Assembly: GCF_030686155.1 (NCBI RefSeq)
Contig: NZ_JAUPEV010000003.1
Location: 87,781-151,780, forward strand
Length of the DNA stretch: 64,000 nucleotides
Origin: Helicobacter_J cappadocius
GTDB taxonomy: Bacteria; Campylobacterota; Campylobacteria; Campylobacterales; Helicobacteraceae
Reading direction: 5' to 3'
Position 1 is the stretch's first letter. Each line of letters starts with the position of its first letter. This document shows, piece after piece, positions 17,699 through 27,447 of this stretch. The notes under the pieces are model-generated. The model was not told where the DNA came from. It ran no database searches and worked only from the letters and a program-made list of their open reading frames with translations. Both the position numbers and the translations under genes were made by a program.

Positions 17699-19210
17699 AT
17701 GGTAAATAAGATATTTTGTGCGACAAGATCAGGGACTTCTGCCAAAATTGTCGAGGTTGAAGTTACCTTCGCTCGTGCATTACCAGCATTTATTATATCA
17801 GGACTTGCAAATAACTCCATACAAGAAGCAAAACAAAGAATACATTCTGCACTCCAAAACAATAACTTCACTTTTCCACCCCTGAAAATCGTCGTCAATC
17901 TCTCTCCATCAGATCTTCCAAAAAGCGGTAGTCATTTTGATTTGCCTATTGCACTTTTGATTGTATTGCAAAAAGAAAATTTTACTCCTCAAAAATGGTT
18001 TGCATTCGGGGAATTAGGACTTGATGGTAAAATACGGCATAATGACAATATCTACCCCTTGCTACTAGATATAGCATTACTGTGCCCTCAAGCAAATGTT
18101 ATTGTCCCCAAAGGAGGGAAAAAACTTTTTAGTCCTATTCCTAACCTAAACTTTTTTTATGCTGATGATATTAATGAAGCTTTAGAATTTATCAAACAAG
18201 AATCTCCTACTCCTGAAACTTACGCAGAAGAATTAAAATTTCCTTCTTTTAAAATCAATGATGAAACATATTATTATCACAATGAATTTGAACTTGATTT
18301 TTCTGAAGTCAAAGGTCAAGATATTGCCAAACGTGCTGCTTTGATTGCTGCTAGTGGATTTCACAATCTTATTCTTGAGGGAAGTCCTGGATGTGGCAAA
18401 AGCATGATTGCCAAACGTCTTAAGTACATCTTACCGCCCCTAACCCTCAAAGAAATGATAGAAACTGTAAAAATCCAAACACTTGGAAATCATTCAGCCT
18501 TTTATACACCTCTTAGAAGTTTTAGAAACCCTCATCAAAGTGCCTCAAAATCAAGTATTTTAGGCTCTGCTACACAAAATGAACCCAAGCCTGGAGAAAT
18601 CGCCTTAGCTCATAATGGGATTTTATTTTTTGATGAATTACCCCTTTTTAAAAAAGAGATCTTAGAATCTTTGCGTGAGCCATTAGAAAACAATCAGCTT
18701 GTAGTTTCTAGAGTGCAAAGCAAAATAGAATATGATACTTCATTTTTGTTTATAGGAGCACAAAATCCTTGCCCTTGTGGAAATCTTTTGAGCCTAACAA
18801 AAACTTGCCGTTGTCAAGATAAAGAAATCAAAACCTATAAAAATAAACTCAGCGAACCTTTTATGGATAGAATTGATCTGTTTGTGCAAATGAGCGAAAC
18901 CAAAGAAAATTCAAAATCAAGCATCAGCTCAAAACAAATGCAAGAAGAAGTCTTCAAGGCATTCAAAATGCAAATCTTAAGAGGGCAGACGCACCTAAAT
19001 GGAAAGCTCAATGAAAAAGAAATTGATAGGTTTTGTGTCTTAGACGAAGATACTAGAAATCTACTAGATCAAGCCATCAATAGATTTTCACTCTCTGAAC
19101 GTTCTATTCATAAAATCAAAAAAATTTCACGCACTATTGCTGATTTAGAGGGAAGCGATCACATTGAGAAACCACATTTACTAGAAGCTTTGAGTTATCG
19201 TAGAATATAA
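17699..19210 (+). CDS. comM: ComM / YifB family Mg-chelatase-like AAA+ ATPase
   Basis: 503 aa. The N-terminal LonC-like domain (1-165) carries VVNLSPSDLPKSGSHFDLPIA; the central AAA+ domain has Walker A EGSPGCGKSM near 223-232 and Walker B ILFFDELPLF. The zinc-like CPCG...CRC segment and C-terminal Mg-chelatase lid (RTIADLEGSD) complete the family pattern. ComM helicases promote branch migration during natural transformation in other bacteria (established for Vibrio and Haemophilus); a competence role here is an inference. It follows def by 29 bases and precedes cadA, the order seen in H. pylori. Confidence 0.92.
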   Translation: MVNKIFCATRSGTSAKIVEVEVTFARALPAFIISGLANNSIQEAKQRIHSALQNNNFTFPPLKIVVNLSPSDLPKSGSHFDLPIALLIVLQKENFTPQKWFAFGELGLDGKIRHNDNIYPLLLDIALLCPQANVIVPKGGKKLFSPIPNLNFFYADDINEALEFIKQESPTPETYAEELKFPSFKINDETYYYHNEFELDFSEVKGQDIAKRAALIAASGFHNLILEGSPGCGKSMIAKRLKYILPPLTLKEMIETVKIQTLGNHSAFYTPLRSFRNPHQSASKSSILGSATQNEPKPGEIALAHNGILFFDELPLFKKEILESLREPLENNQLVVSRVQSKIEYDTSFLFIGAQNPCPCGNLLSLTKTCRCQDKEIKTYKNKLSEPFMDRIDLFVQMSETKENSKSSISSKQMQEEVFKAFKMQILRGQTHLNGKLNEKEIDRFCVLDEDTRNLLDQAINRFSLSERSIHKIKKISRTIADLEGSDHIEKPHLLEALSYRRI

Positions 19211-19233
19211 GCTTGTTTTTATAATATATTATT

Positions 19234-19250
19234 ATAATAATCGTTATTAT
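19234..19250. promoter_or_regulatory. Palindromic operator candidate in front of cadA
   Basis: A perfect 7 bp inverted repeat with a 3 base spacer, ATAATAA-TCG-TTATTAT, ends 14 bases before the cadA ATG. The AT-only half sites resemble operators of Fur-family regulators (Fur, Zur, PerR). Its position over the leader of a metal efflux gene suggests a metalloregulator site. No regulator gene is adjacent, so the protein involved is not known. Confidence 0.45.
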
Positions 19251-19264
19251 TAAGAGAGTAAAAA

Positions 19265-21316
19265 ATGCAGAAGTATAACATTCAAAATTTAGACTGTGCA
19301 GATTGTGCAAATAAACTAGAAAACAAACTTCGTGAAATTGATGGTTTTTCTGAATGCACAGTTTCTTTTGCGACCAACACTCTTTATGCTCCTAATATGA
19401 ATATTGAAAAACTTCGCGAAATTATCAAAAAAATAGAGCCTAAAGTTAGCGTTAATGAGGATTTTGAGAATAACGAAGAAAAACCTCGGTGGGAAATCAT
19501 TGCCGGGTTGATCGGGATTTTTTTTATTTCTCTATTGTTATTACACTTTTTTGAAACCCAATGGATCAATGTCATCAGCTATATTTTACTAGGATTGGTT
19601 TATCTCATATCGGGGAAAAGCGTATTTATCGGTGCTTATGAAAATTTTAAAAAGAAACAATTTTTTGATGAAAATGTGTTGATGCTCACTGCCACCATTG
19701 CTGCTTTTTTTATCGGTGCATATCAAGAAGCTGTATCTGTCATGTTGTTTTTTGCAACAGGAGAATTTTTACAAGATTTAGCCGTATCTAAGTCCAAATC
19801 TTCTATAAAATCCCTACTTGATCTTGCTCCAAATATCGCGTATGTGAAAAAAAATAACCAAATCATCCAAGTTATTCCGCAAAAATTGTGCATAGGCGAT
19901 GTCATCATTATCAAACCTGGTGAAAAAATCCCCACTGATGGCACAGTTATCAAAGGTGAAAGCAGTATAGATCAAAAAGCACTTACAGGCGAGTCTGTGC
20001 CTATTAGTGTGAGAAGTGGGGAAAAAGTACTTGGGGGCAGTATCAATCTAGAAGGTTCCATAGAAATACAAGTTGATAAACTATATGAAGATTCTTCTGT
20101 TGCTAAAATCATCGAATTGGTTCAAAATGCCGCTAGCAGAAAATCAAAAACCGAAAAATTCATCACTGTTTTTGCTAGATACTACACACCTATTGTATTT
20201 TTTATCGCTTTATGTGTAGCTTTTGTTCCGCCAATAATGGGATTAGGAAGCTTTCAAGATTGGATATATAGAGGATTAGTAGCCTTGATGGTAAGTTGTC
20301 CTTGTGCACTTGTAATATCTATCCCTTTGGGCTATTTCGGAGGGATTGGGGCAGCAAGTAAAAATGGTATTTTAATCAAAGGAGCTAATGATCTTGAAAC
20401 ATTAAGTCTAGTGAAAAATATAGCCTTTGACAAAACAGGAACACTTACAAAAGGTGTATTCAAAGTTACCGAAGTAGTTGCTTATAATGGCTATAGCAAA
20501 AATGATGTCCTCAGATACGCATCTTGTGCTCAAAATCTCTCCAACCACCCTATTGCCATCTCTATCAAACAAGCTTACAATGATGAAAATCATACACATC
20601 AAATTGAGGAATTTGAAGAAATCAGTGGATATGGGATCAGGGTGGTTTGCAATTCAAATCTAATACTCGCAGGAAATGATAAGATTCTACACAAATATAA
20701 CATCCCTCATGATAATTGCAGTGTTGAAGGTACGGTTGCTCACATAGCAAAAAATGGAGAATATATCGGATATATCATCATATCTGATGAATTAAAAACA
20801 GATGCGATTGCAGGAATTAAAGAGCTTAAATCTTTGGGGATAGAAAATATCACTATTTTAAGTGGAGACAATGCCTATGCTACCCAAAAGGTAGCCAATG
20901 CTATTGGATGTAAGTATTTTGCAAATCTTTTACCTGAGGATAAGGCAAAAATATTTGAAGAACTTAAAACTTCCACAAATTTTAAAAGTGCCTTTATAGG
21001 CGATGGGATTAATGATGCTCCAACACTAGCGATTGCTGATGTTGGTATTAGTATGGGTGGAGCAAGTGATTTAAGCAAAGAAAGTGCCGATATCATCATC
21101 ACAAATAATTCTATTCTTAGTATTTCCAAAGCCTTCAAGATTGCAAAAAAAACAAAGATAATTATTTGGCAGAATATTGTCTTTGCACTTGTGATCAAAA
21201 CAATTTTCATTATACTGGGTTTATTTGGAATTGCAACCTTATGGGAAGCAGTTTTTGGAGATGTGGGGGTAGCTCTTATTGCACTAGCTAATGCCATGCG
21301 AACAATGCGTATTTGA
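19265..21316 (+). CDS. cadA: Zn/Cd/Co-exporting P1B-type ATPase
   Basis: 683 aa inner-membrane metal pump. A short heavy-metal-associated domain at the N terminus has C11 and C14 in LDCADC. Membrane helices follow from about 80; the transmembrane metal site is C345-P346-C347 in VSCPCALVIS; the phosphorylated aspartate is D389 in DKTGTLTKG; TGES and GDGINDAPTLA complete the P-type ATPase set. The GDVGVALIALANAMR end matches P1B-2 (Zn/Cd) pumps better than copper pumps. The H. pylori homologue in the same position (after comM) gives Cd, Zn and Co resistance and supports urease activity. Confidence 0.93.
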   Translation: MQKYNIQNLDCADCANKLENKLREIDGFSECTVSFATNTLYAPNMNIEKLREIIKKIEPKVSVNEDFENNEEKPRWEIIAGLIGIFFISLLLLHFFETQWINVISYILLGLVYLISGKSVFIGAYENFKKKQFFDENVLMLTATIAAFFIGAYQEAVSVMLFFATGEFLQDLAVSKSKSSIKSLLDLAPNIAYVKKNNQIIQVIPQKLCIGDVIIIKPGEKIPTDGTVIKGESSIDQKALTGESVPISVRSGEKVLGGSINLEGSIEIQVDKLYEDSSVAKIIELVQNAASRKSKTEKFITVFARYYTPIVFFIALCVAFVPPIMGLGSFQDWIYRGLVALMVSCPCALVISIPLGYFGGIGAASKNGILIKGANDLETLSLVKNIAFDKTGTLTKGVFKVTEVVAYNGYSKNDVLRYASCAQNLSNHPIAISIKQAYNDENHTHQIEEFEEISGYGIRVVCNSNLILAGNDKILHKYNIPHDNCSVEGTVAHIAKNGEYIGYIIISDELKTDAIAGIKELKSLGIENITILSGDNAYATQKVANAIGCKYFANLLPEDKAKIFEELKTSTNFKSAFIGDGINDAPTLAIADVGISMGGASDLSKESADIIITNNSILSISKAFKIAKKTKIIIWQNIVFALVIKTIFIILGLFGIATLWEAVFGDVGVALIALANAMRTMRI

Positions 21317-21414
21317 CAAATAATCTTATAAGAATTTTTATTACCAAATTACCAATTTCTATAAAAAATCTCAAAAATAACTACTCATTAAGCCTACTTT
21401 TTAAGGTTTTAAAC

Positions 21415-21420
21415 TAGAAT
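21415..21420 (+). promoter_or_regulatory. Possible -10 element for the formate dehydrogenase operon
   Basis: TAGAAT, 34 bases before the first gene of the operon, in the 137 bp gap after cadA. Other genes in this window also have TAGAAT at this distance. No -35 match is needed in this genus and none is clear here. Confidence 0.35.
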
Positions 21421-21453
21421 CTTAATAACAAACTACAACCATAGGAAAACCCA

Positions 21454-23058
21454 ATGCCTGAGAATATACAAAAAGATCTCGGTAATTCAACACTCCATAG
21501 TGAAGTCTTTTTAGATGATTTTATGTTTGATTATGACGCGAAATCTATTATTTCTCAAAGTATTGAAACTTCAAAAGACTATTCAGATTTTTTAAATTAT
21601 TATTCCGTGCAAGTTCAACCCACCTTGCTTCTAATAGGTGAAGGAAAGGAAGCTAAAAAATTTTTAGATACCGTTAAATCCTATCCAAAAATCCCTTATC
21701 AGGTCGGTCTTTTAAATGCAAAAGATATTATTTCAATTTCAGGAAATCTAGGTGAATTTGAAGCCAAAATCAAAATTTCCAATACAGAAAGCACACTAGA
21801 ACCACAGATTGGAAAAGTTGAATTTTCACAGGCAGTTATTTTTTATGAAGATGATTATCTCACTCGCTTTATGGGTATAGAAAAAGCAAATGATTATAAT
21901 GATGCTCTTGAGCTCTTACAAGCTTTAGATTCCCGTATAGGGGAATATAGATATGAAAAAAAAATCAATTACAACCCTGATTATTGTCAATATCTCCATC
22001 GCAGACCAAACAAACATCAACAAGGGTATTGTCATAAATGTGCCGATATCTGCCCAACATTTGGAGTTGGAAAAGATGATTCATTAATGGAACTTGTTTT
22101 TTCCAAAATTGATTGCATTGGTTGTGGAAACTGTGTAAGCGTCTGCCCAAGTGGTGCACTAGAACGAGATGGATATGATAAAGAAGCTTTATTTGAAATC
22201 GCTAAGCTTTATAAAAATAAAACTCCTGTTGTGATGGATTTTGAAACTTTTACAACTTTAAAAAATTTTGATTTTTGCAATTGTGTTCCATTGCTACTCC
22301 CCCAAGTGAATTTTTTAAATGAAATGTATCTGATGACCTTAATTCAAGAGAGTGGTTCGCAAATCATCATTTTTACAAAAAATCCTTCTGAAAACTTGAT
22401 TGAAAGTGCTAAGCTAATCAATAATATCTATAACTCTATTGCTTCCTTACAGACCGTTCATATCGTCAAAGAAACAAAATCTCTAATTCATCTATGTAAT
22501 ACCATTAAGCCCAATAACGAACTATTTTACACCTATGCCCAAAACCAGAGAGAACCTTTGAGAAATATTTTTGCACAACGTTTGATGTTTTTAATAAAAA
22601 ACAATGATTATGGAAAAATCAAAAATACCAAAACAAGCACATATGGAGAAATAATACTAAATCAAGATGCCTGCACATTATGCATGAGTTGTGTGGGAGC
22701 TTGTAATGTCAGAAGTTTAAGTGCTAATGCTTCAAACTTTTCCTTACAATTCAACCCATCTAGTTGCACATCTTGTGGATATTGCGTGGATTCCTGCCCT
22801 GAAAATGCAATATCTTTAGAACTATCTGGTATTTCGCTCAACCCAAGCTGGTTTGAAAACAAAACATTAGCTCAAGATAAAATGTTTGAATGTATAGAGT
22901 GTAATAAACCTTTTGCCACAACAAAATCTATTCAAAAAATAAAGTCTATTATGCTTCCTGTATTCCAGAATGATGAGGCAAAAATCAGATCCTTAGAATG
23001 TTGCCCTGATTGCAAGGTAAAAGTAATGTTTGAAAAAAATTTTGAGGCATTTATATGA
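21454..23058 (+). CDS. Multi-cluster 4Fe-4S ferredoxin-like protein of the formate dehydrogenase operon
   Basis: 534 aa soluble protein. It has a cysteine pair in YCHKCADICP near residue 190, then a classic 4Fe-4S motif CIGCGNCVSVCP (about 222-233), then two more at CTLCMSCVGACN (about 407-418) and CTSCGYCVDSCP (about 439-450), and a C-terminal CxxC ... CCPDC set that could bind another cluster or zinc. N-terminal 180 residues have no motif I recognise. Proteins of this kind accompany formate dehydrogenase genes in Campylobacter and Helicobacter and probably pass electrons or help maturation; exact role unknown. It overlaps the next gene by four bases. Confidence 0.8.
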   Translation: MPENIQKDLGNSTLHSEVFLDDFMFDYDAKSIISQSIETSKDYSDFLNYYSVQVQPTLLLIGEGKEAKKFLDTVKSYPKIPYQVGLLNAKDIISISGNLGEFEAKIKISNTESTLEPQIGKVEFSQAVIFYEDDYLTRFMGIEKANDYNDALELLQALDSRIGEYRYEKKINYNPDYCQYLHRRPNKHQQGYCHKCADICPTFGVGKDDSLMELVFSKIDCIGCGNCVSVCPSGALERDGYDKEALFEIAKLYKNKTPVVMDFETFTTLKNFDFCNCVPLLLPQVNFLNEMYLMTLIQESGSQIIIFTKNPSENLIESAKLINNIYNSIASLQTVHIVKETKSLIHLCNTIKPNNELFYTYAQNQREPLRNIFAQRLMFLIKNNDYGKIKNTKTSTYGEIILNQDACTLCMSCVGACNVRSLSANASNFSLQFNPSSCTSCGYCVDSCPENAISLELSGISLNPSWFENKTLAQDKMFECIECNKPFATTKSIQKIKSIMLPVFQNDEAKIRSLECCPDCKVKVMFEKNFEAFI

Positions 23059-23681
23059 TGGAACACAAAAAAAACATTGGGGAAGAAATCATCCAAGCGA
23101 GAATATTATATTATGATTTTTTTACGGGTCTATTTTTATTTGAGCTTTTAAAAAATCGCGCTGAGATTTTAAAAAAACAAATCAAGATTCTCAAAGATTT
23201 CGCTTTTACTGATGGCAATGTAGAGGATTTTAGGATAATCGAAAAAGAATTAAATACAAATGGAATCGGTGCTTTTATTCAAGAATTCACAGCATTATTT
23301 TCGCTTCCCTTTGTGCCAAATAATCGCTCAGCACAACCACTCTCTCCTGTCTATCTCTATCTTTCATATTACCTAGAAGGTTGTATTGGGGGCAAAAGTC
23401 TCTCAATGGCAAAAGATATTCTCAAATCATCAAGCTTTTATCTAAACTCCACATTTTTAAAAGAAACTGAAGAAAATCTAGGTGTTCTTTTACTTACAAT
23501 GGAACATTTGCTTCAAAATAAAGATGATAATGCCAATAAACTTTTTAATAAATGTATAGCCCCTATGATGCAGCCCATCACACAAGGCATTTCAAAACGC
23601 AAAGATTGTATGCTATATGGGCATATCAATAATATCTTTGTAGAGTTCTTAGAACTAGAAAAAAAGATATGGCTGGAATAA
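23055..23681 (+). CDS. TorD-like chaperone for formate dehydrogenase
   Basis: 208 aa, all-helical, cytoplasmic. The position, length and the block LSPVYLYLSYYLEG fit the TorD/DmsD family, which binds the Tat signal of molybdoenzymes until cofactor insertion is done. The family is divergent, so the call relies strongly on context: it sits between the ferredoxin-like gene (ATGA overlap) and the two Tat-signal genes. The expected client is FdhA. Confidence 0.75.
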   Translation: MMEHKKNIGEEIIQARILYYDFFTGLFLFELLKNRAEILKKQIKILKDFAFTDGNVEDFRIIEKELNTNGIGAFIQEFTALFSLPFVPNNRSAQPLSPVYLYLSYYLEGCIGGKSLSMAKDILKSSSFYLNSTFLKETEENLGVLLLTMEHLLQNKDDNANKLFNKCIAPMMQPITQGISKRKDCMLYGHINNIFVEFLELEKKIWLE

Positions 23682-23743
23682 TCGCATAAAAGTGCTAAAT
23701 GGCATTTTTATGGGGTTATCCCAAAAACTTTCAAGGAGGCAAA

Positions 23744-23947
23744 ATGAAAGAAAATTCTCGGCGGAAATTTCTAAAAAATACTACAAAGGTTGGTGCAATA
23801 GCTGCTGTAGGGGGACTAGTAATCAATAGTTGTAGTAACAATGAAGTCAAACAAAGTGGAGTTATAGTGGGCAAATCCAACAAAGAAGAAATCCTCTATC
23901 AAGGGAATACAAAATACTGGAAAACATATTATTCAGTGGCCAAATAA
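23744..23947 (+). CDS. Small Tat-signal protein of the formate dehydrogenase operon
   Basis: 67 aa. The N terminus has a twin-arginine motif, SRRKFLK, followed by a hydrophobic Ala/Gly/Val stretch and a Cys at the end of it (INSCSN), so it could be exported through Tat and perhaps lipidated. The tail contains YQGNTKYWKTYY. Small proteins of this kind lie just before fdhA in Campylobacter and related genera; the function is not settled, but a role as an FDH partner is likely. I choose ATG at 23744 because a strong AAGGAGG precedes it; an ATG 15 codons upstream lacks one. Confidence 0.82.
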   Translation: MKENSRRKFLKNTTKVGAIAAVGGLVINSCSNNEVKQSGVIVGKSNKEEILYQGNTKYWKTYYSVAK

Positions 23948-23963
23948 ACAAAAAGGAAGAAAA

Positions 23964-26783
23964 ATGAGCGAAATCAACAACAAGACACAATCGCGTCGTA
24001 CTTTTATGAAAATGTCCGCATTAGCTGGTGTGGCTGGTTTGTCTCAAGCTTTAGGGAATGATACAAAAGATATTCTCAAACAAGCAAACAAACAAGAATT
24101 AAGCGAGGCATATCCAGGTTCTGTAAAAATAAAAACTATCTGCACACACTGCTCTGTGGGATGTGGGATTATTGCAGAAGTAAAAGATGGTGTATGGGTA
24201 AGACAAGAAGTAGCACAAGATCATCCTATTTCTCAAGGAGGACACTGTTGCAAGGGTGCTGATATGATAGATCGTGCTAGAAGCGAAACACGTTTGCGTT
24301 ATCCTATTGAAAAAGTTAATGGTAAATGGGAGAGAACTGATTGGGATTCTGCAATGGATAAAATTGCCACTCAATTAAGTGATATTCGAGAGAAAAATGG
24401 TCCTGATAGTGTGATGTTTATTGGATCTGCAAAAGTTAGCAACGAACAAAGTTATTACATCCGAAAATTTGCTGCATTTTTTGGAACAAACAATATAGAT
24501 CACCAAGCCAGAATCTGACACAGCCCAACAGTCGCCGGTGTGGCGAATACATTCGGGTATGGTGGAATGACAAATCACTTAGGAGATATGCAATTTTCCA
24601 AATTCATCTTAATTATTGGTGCAAATCCTGCCGTAAATCACCCTGTGGGAATGGTACATATATTACGAGCAAAAGAAGCTGGAGCACATATTGTATGTGT
24701 TGATCCACATTTTAGCAAAACAGCTGCAAAAGCCGATGAATATGTTCGAATCAGAAGTGGAACAGATGTGGCATTTGTATATGGAATGCTCAATTATATT
24801 TATACTCAAAAACTCTACGATGAAAAATATCTCAAAGAGCGAGTATATGGCTATGAGGAAATCTTCAGAGAAGCTCAAAAATATCCATTAGATGAGGTGG
24901 CAAATATCACTGGAATACCTGTAGATACGATCAAAAAAGTAGCTAGAGAAATGGCACAAGCCAAACCAGCATCGCTAATTTGGAATCAAGGGCTCACGCA
25001 ACACACCGTAGGAACAAACAATACACGCATAATGCCAATTTTACAACTAGTCTTAGGCAATATTGGCAAAAATGGTGGGGGTGTAAATATCCTAAGAGGG
25101 CATGATAATGTTCAAGGAGCTTCGGATATGGGAAATCTCTCTGATAGTCTTCCAGGTTATTATGGACTAGGCGAAGGATCTTGGAAGCATTTTTGCACTC
25201 ACTGGGATGTGGATTATGAATGGATGCAAAAACGATTTGCCTCTAAAGAGATGATGCAAAAAACAGGCTATGCTCTTTCGACTTGGAGATTTGGAGTTTT
25301 AGATGAAGAAAATTTTGCTAACAACGACAATACTCCTATCAAAGCACTTGTAGTTATCGGAAATGGCATTTCAACAACTTCGCTACTAGATAAAACAAAA
25401 GCCGCTCTTGACAAGCTTGATTTGGTGGTATTTATCGATCCTTATGTCAATGATGTAGCCGTAATTACAGATAGAACAGATAATCTATTTTTACTTCCTG
25501 CGGCTTCTCAAATGGAATCAAGCGGTTCTGTAGCAGCAACAAATAGAGGATATCAGTGGCGATATCAAGTGATGAAGCCGATGTTTGAATGCAGAGAAGA
25601 CCACGAAATTTTATTTGATCTTGCCCAAAGGCTTGGATTTAAAGAAGAATTCCAAAAGTCTCTATATAACATCGCAAAAAAAGAAGGTCGAAAAGAGTTT
25701 ATATGGCCAGATGATGCTACCACAGAAATGGCTCAAAGTATTCGTAGCATAGGATTACAGGGTATGAGTGCAAAACGTTTAAAAGAGCATTGTGATAATT
25801 GGCATATGTTTGATAAAGTTACTCTAGCAGGGATGGGGCCTATGAAAAATCAATACTATGGGTTACCTTGGCCTTGTTGGAGCGAAAAACATCCTGGCAC
25901 TCCTGTGATGTATAACGACTCTATTCCCGTAATGCAAGGTGGAATGGGCTTTAGAGTGAATTGGGGAGTGAAAGCCCCTGATGGCACAAATCTATTAAGC
26001 CCTAGGAAATTACCAAATTCAAAAATAGCTGGTCACCCTGCGATTACAAGTGATAATATCGAGGAAGTTTTAGGTATCAAACTTACAGAAAAAGAAAAAG
26101 CAAGTGTCAAGGGGACTTCATTTTCAACTGGTACGACAAATATCCTGGTAGAAAAATCCCTTCAGGCAGGGGTATGCCCTTATGGAAACGGAAAAGCTAG
26201 GATGATTGTATGGGATTGGTATGATAAAATCCCAATTCATCGAGAACCCTTACATAGCTATCGCCCTGATTTAATACAGAAATACCCAACTTTTCCTGAT
26301 AAAAAAAATAATTTCAGAGCTAATCTTAAATATATCTCAAGACAGAAGGAAAAGGATTGGAAAAAAGAATACCCTCTCAATATGCTCACAGGAAGACTTG
26401 TCGCACATATGGGTACGGGAACTGAAACAAGGAGTGCAAAATATCTAGCAGAAATATATCATGAGATGTTTGTAGAAATCCATCCAAATACCGCCCTAAA
26501 TCTGAATATTAATGATGGGGATGATGTTTGGGTATATGGCACAAGTGGAACCAAAATCCTTGTAAAAGCAAAATATTCTTATCGTGTAGATGAAGGCAGT
26601 GTATTTTTGCCCCAAAATTTCTCTGGTATCTATGAAGGCAAAAATCTTATTGATAGATATCCTGAAGGAACTAGGCCCTATGCAATAGGAGAGGCAGCCT
26701 CCATGATAACAAGCTATGGTTTTGACTACAATACTGCCTGTCCTGAAACCAAATGCGGTTTATGTCGTATAGAAAAAGCATAA
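23964..26783 (+). CDS. fdhA: Formate dehydrogenase catalytic subunit, selenocysteine-containing
   Basis: 939 aa molybdenum/tungsten bis-MGD enzyme that oxidises formate to CO2 in the periplasm. Tat signal RRTFMK at about residues 12-17; [4Fe-4S] ligands in CTHCSVGCG and the GGHCCKG block. The active-site position is an in-frame TGA at 24516-24518 (residue 185), read as selenocysteine: it is followed by HSPTVAGVANTFG, the invariant context of FDH active sites, and the frame continues for 754 more residues. A SECIS-like hairpin follows. The bis-MGD binding region includes GNIGKNGGG and the C-terminal domain ends in CPETKCGLCRIEKA. It is followed by fdhB after 9 bases. Function requires selA, selB, selC and selD elsewhere in the genome. 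Confidence 0.95.
24516..24548 (+). promoter_or_regulatory. UGA recoding site with SECIS-like hairpin
   Basis: The UGA at 24516-24518 is followed by a hairpin: stem TCGCC (24532-24536) and GGCGA (24542-24546) with loop GGTGT. The loop G lies about 20 bases after the UGA, within the known distance for bacterial SECIS elements, and GGU in the apical loop is the feature that SelB recognises. The bases fall in codons for the conserved TVAGVAN region, so part of the pairing could be constrained by protein sequence. Confidence 0.75.
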
Positions 26784-26792
26784 GGAGAGAAT

Positions 26793-27446
26793 ATGAACGC
26801 TACAAACACAAATAATCCAAACCTAGATTCTGGGGGTTTTACCTTGCAAGATCACTCTAGGATTAAATTTTATTGCGATGACAATCGCTGTATTGACTGC
26901 CACGGCTGTGATGTTGCTTGCAAGGAAGCTCATCATCTCCCTGTAGGAGTCAATCGTAGAAGAGTGGTCACCATCAACGAAGGTATTGTAGGAAAAGAAA
27001 GGTCTTTATCTATCGCTTGTATGCATTGTTCAGACGCTCCTTGTGCAAAAGTATGCCCTGTGGATTGTTTTTATATAAGAGCTGATGGAATCGTGCTACA
27101 CAACAAAGAAACCTGTATTGGTTGTGGATATTGTCTATATGCGTGTCCTTTTGGTGCTCCACAGTTCCCTACTAGTGATGTCTTTGGTTCTAGGGGTTCG
27201 ATGGATAAATGCACCTTCTGTGCAGGAGGTCCTGCCCCCACACATAGCGAGAAAGAATACAGACTATATGGACAAAACCGGATCGCAGAAGGAAAAGTAC
27301 CTGCTTGTGCAGCCATGTGCTCTACCAAAGCACTCCTAGCTGGAAGCTCTAAAGAAGTCAGTTCTATTATCCGAACACGAACTTTTGCACGTGGACACGA
27401 AACCGTACAAGCTCCATATATTTGGAGCAAAGCTTATGGAGAATAA
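26793..27446 (+). CDS. fdhB: Formate dehydrogenase iron-sulfur subunit
   Basis: 217 aa electron-transfer subunit with four cysteine groups for four [4Fe-4S] clusters: CIDCHGCDVACK, CMHCSDAPCAKVCP, CIGCGYCLYACP and the spaced CTFC...CAAMC pair. It passes electrons from FdhA to the FdhC cytochrome. It begins after a GGAGAG ribosome site nine bases downstream of fdhA and ends one base before fdhC. No own signal is visible, so it is probably carried out together with FdhA by Tat. Confidence 0.95.
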   Translation: MNATNTNNPNLDSGGFTLQDHSRIKFYCDDNRCIDCHGCDVACKEAHHLPVGVNRRRVVTINEGIVGKERSLSIACMHCSDAPCAKVCPVDCFYIRADGIVLHNKETCIGCGYCLYACPFGAPQFPTSDVFGSRGSMDKCTFCAGGPAPTHSEKEYRLYGQNRIAEGKVPACAAMCSTKALLAGSSKEVSSIIRTRTFARGHETVQAPYIWSKAYGE

Positions 27447-27447
27447 A

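Noticed and set aside
21317..21350. TCTTATAAGA palindrome after cadA as a terminator
   Set aside because: No loop is possible without losing most of the stem and there is no stable GC pair run.
24511..24545. TGA in fdhA taken as a nonsense mutation, with separate genes ending at 24518 and starting at 24540
   Set aside because: The two frames are the same, the TGA is at the conserved active-site position and a SECIS-like hairpin follows, so selenocysteine is the better reading.
27071..27430. 119-codon frame antisense to fdhB
   Set aside because: It mirrors the Cys-rich fdhB sequence and has no ribosome site or homology.
27385..27447. fdhC starting at 27385 inside fdhB
   Set aside because: The extra 21 residues overlap the conserved C terminus of fdhB and no ribosome site precedes that ATG; 27448 has GGAG in front.
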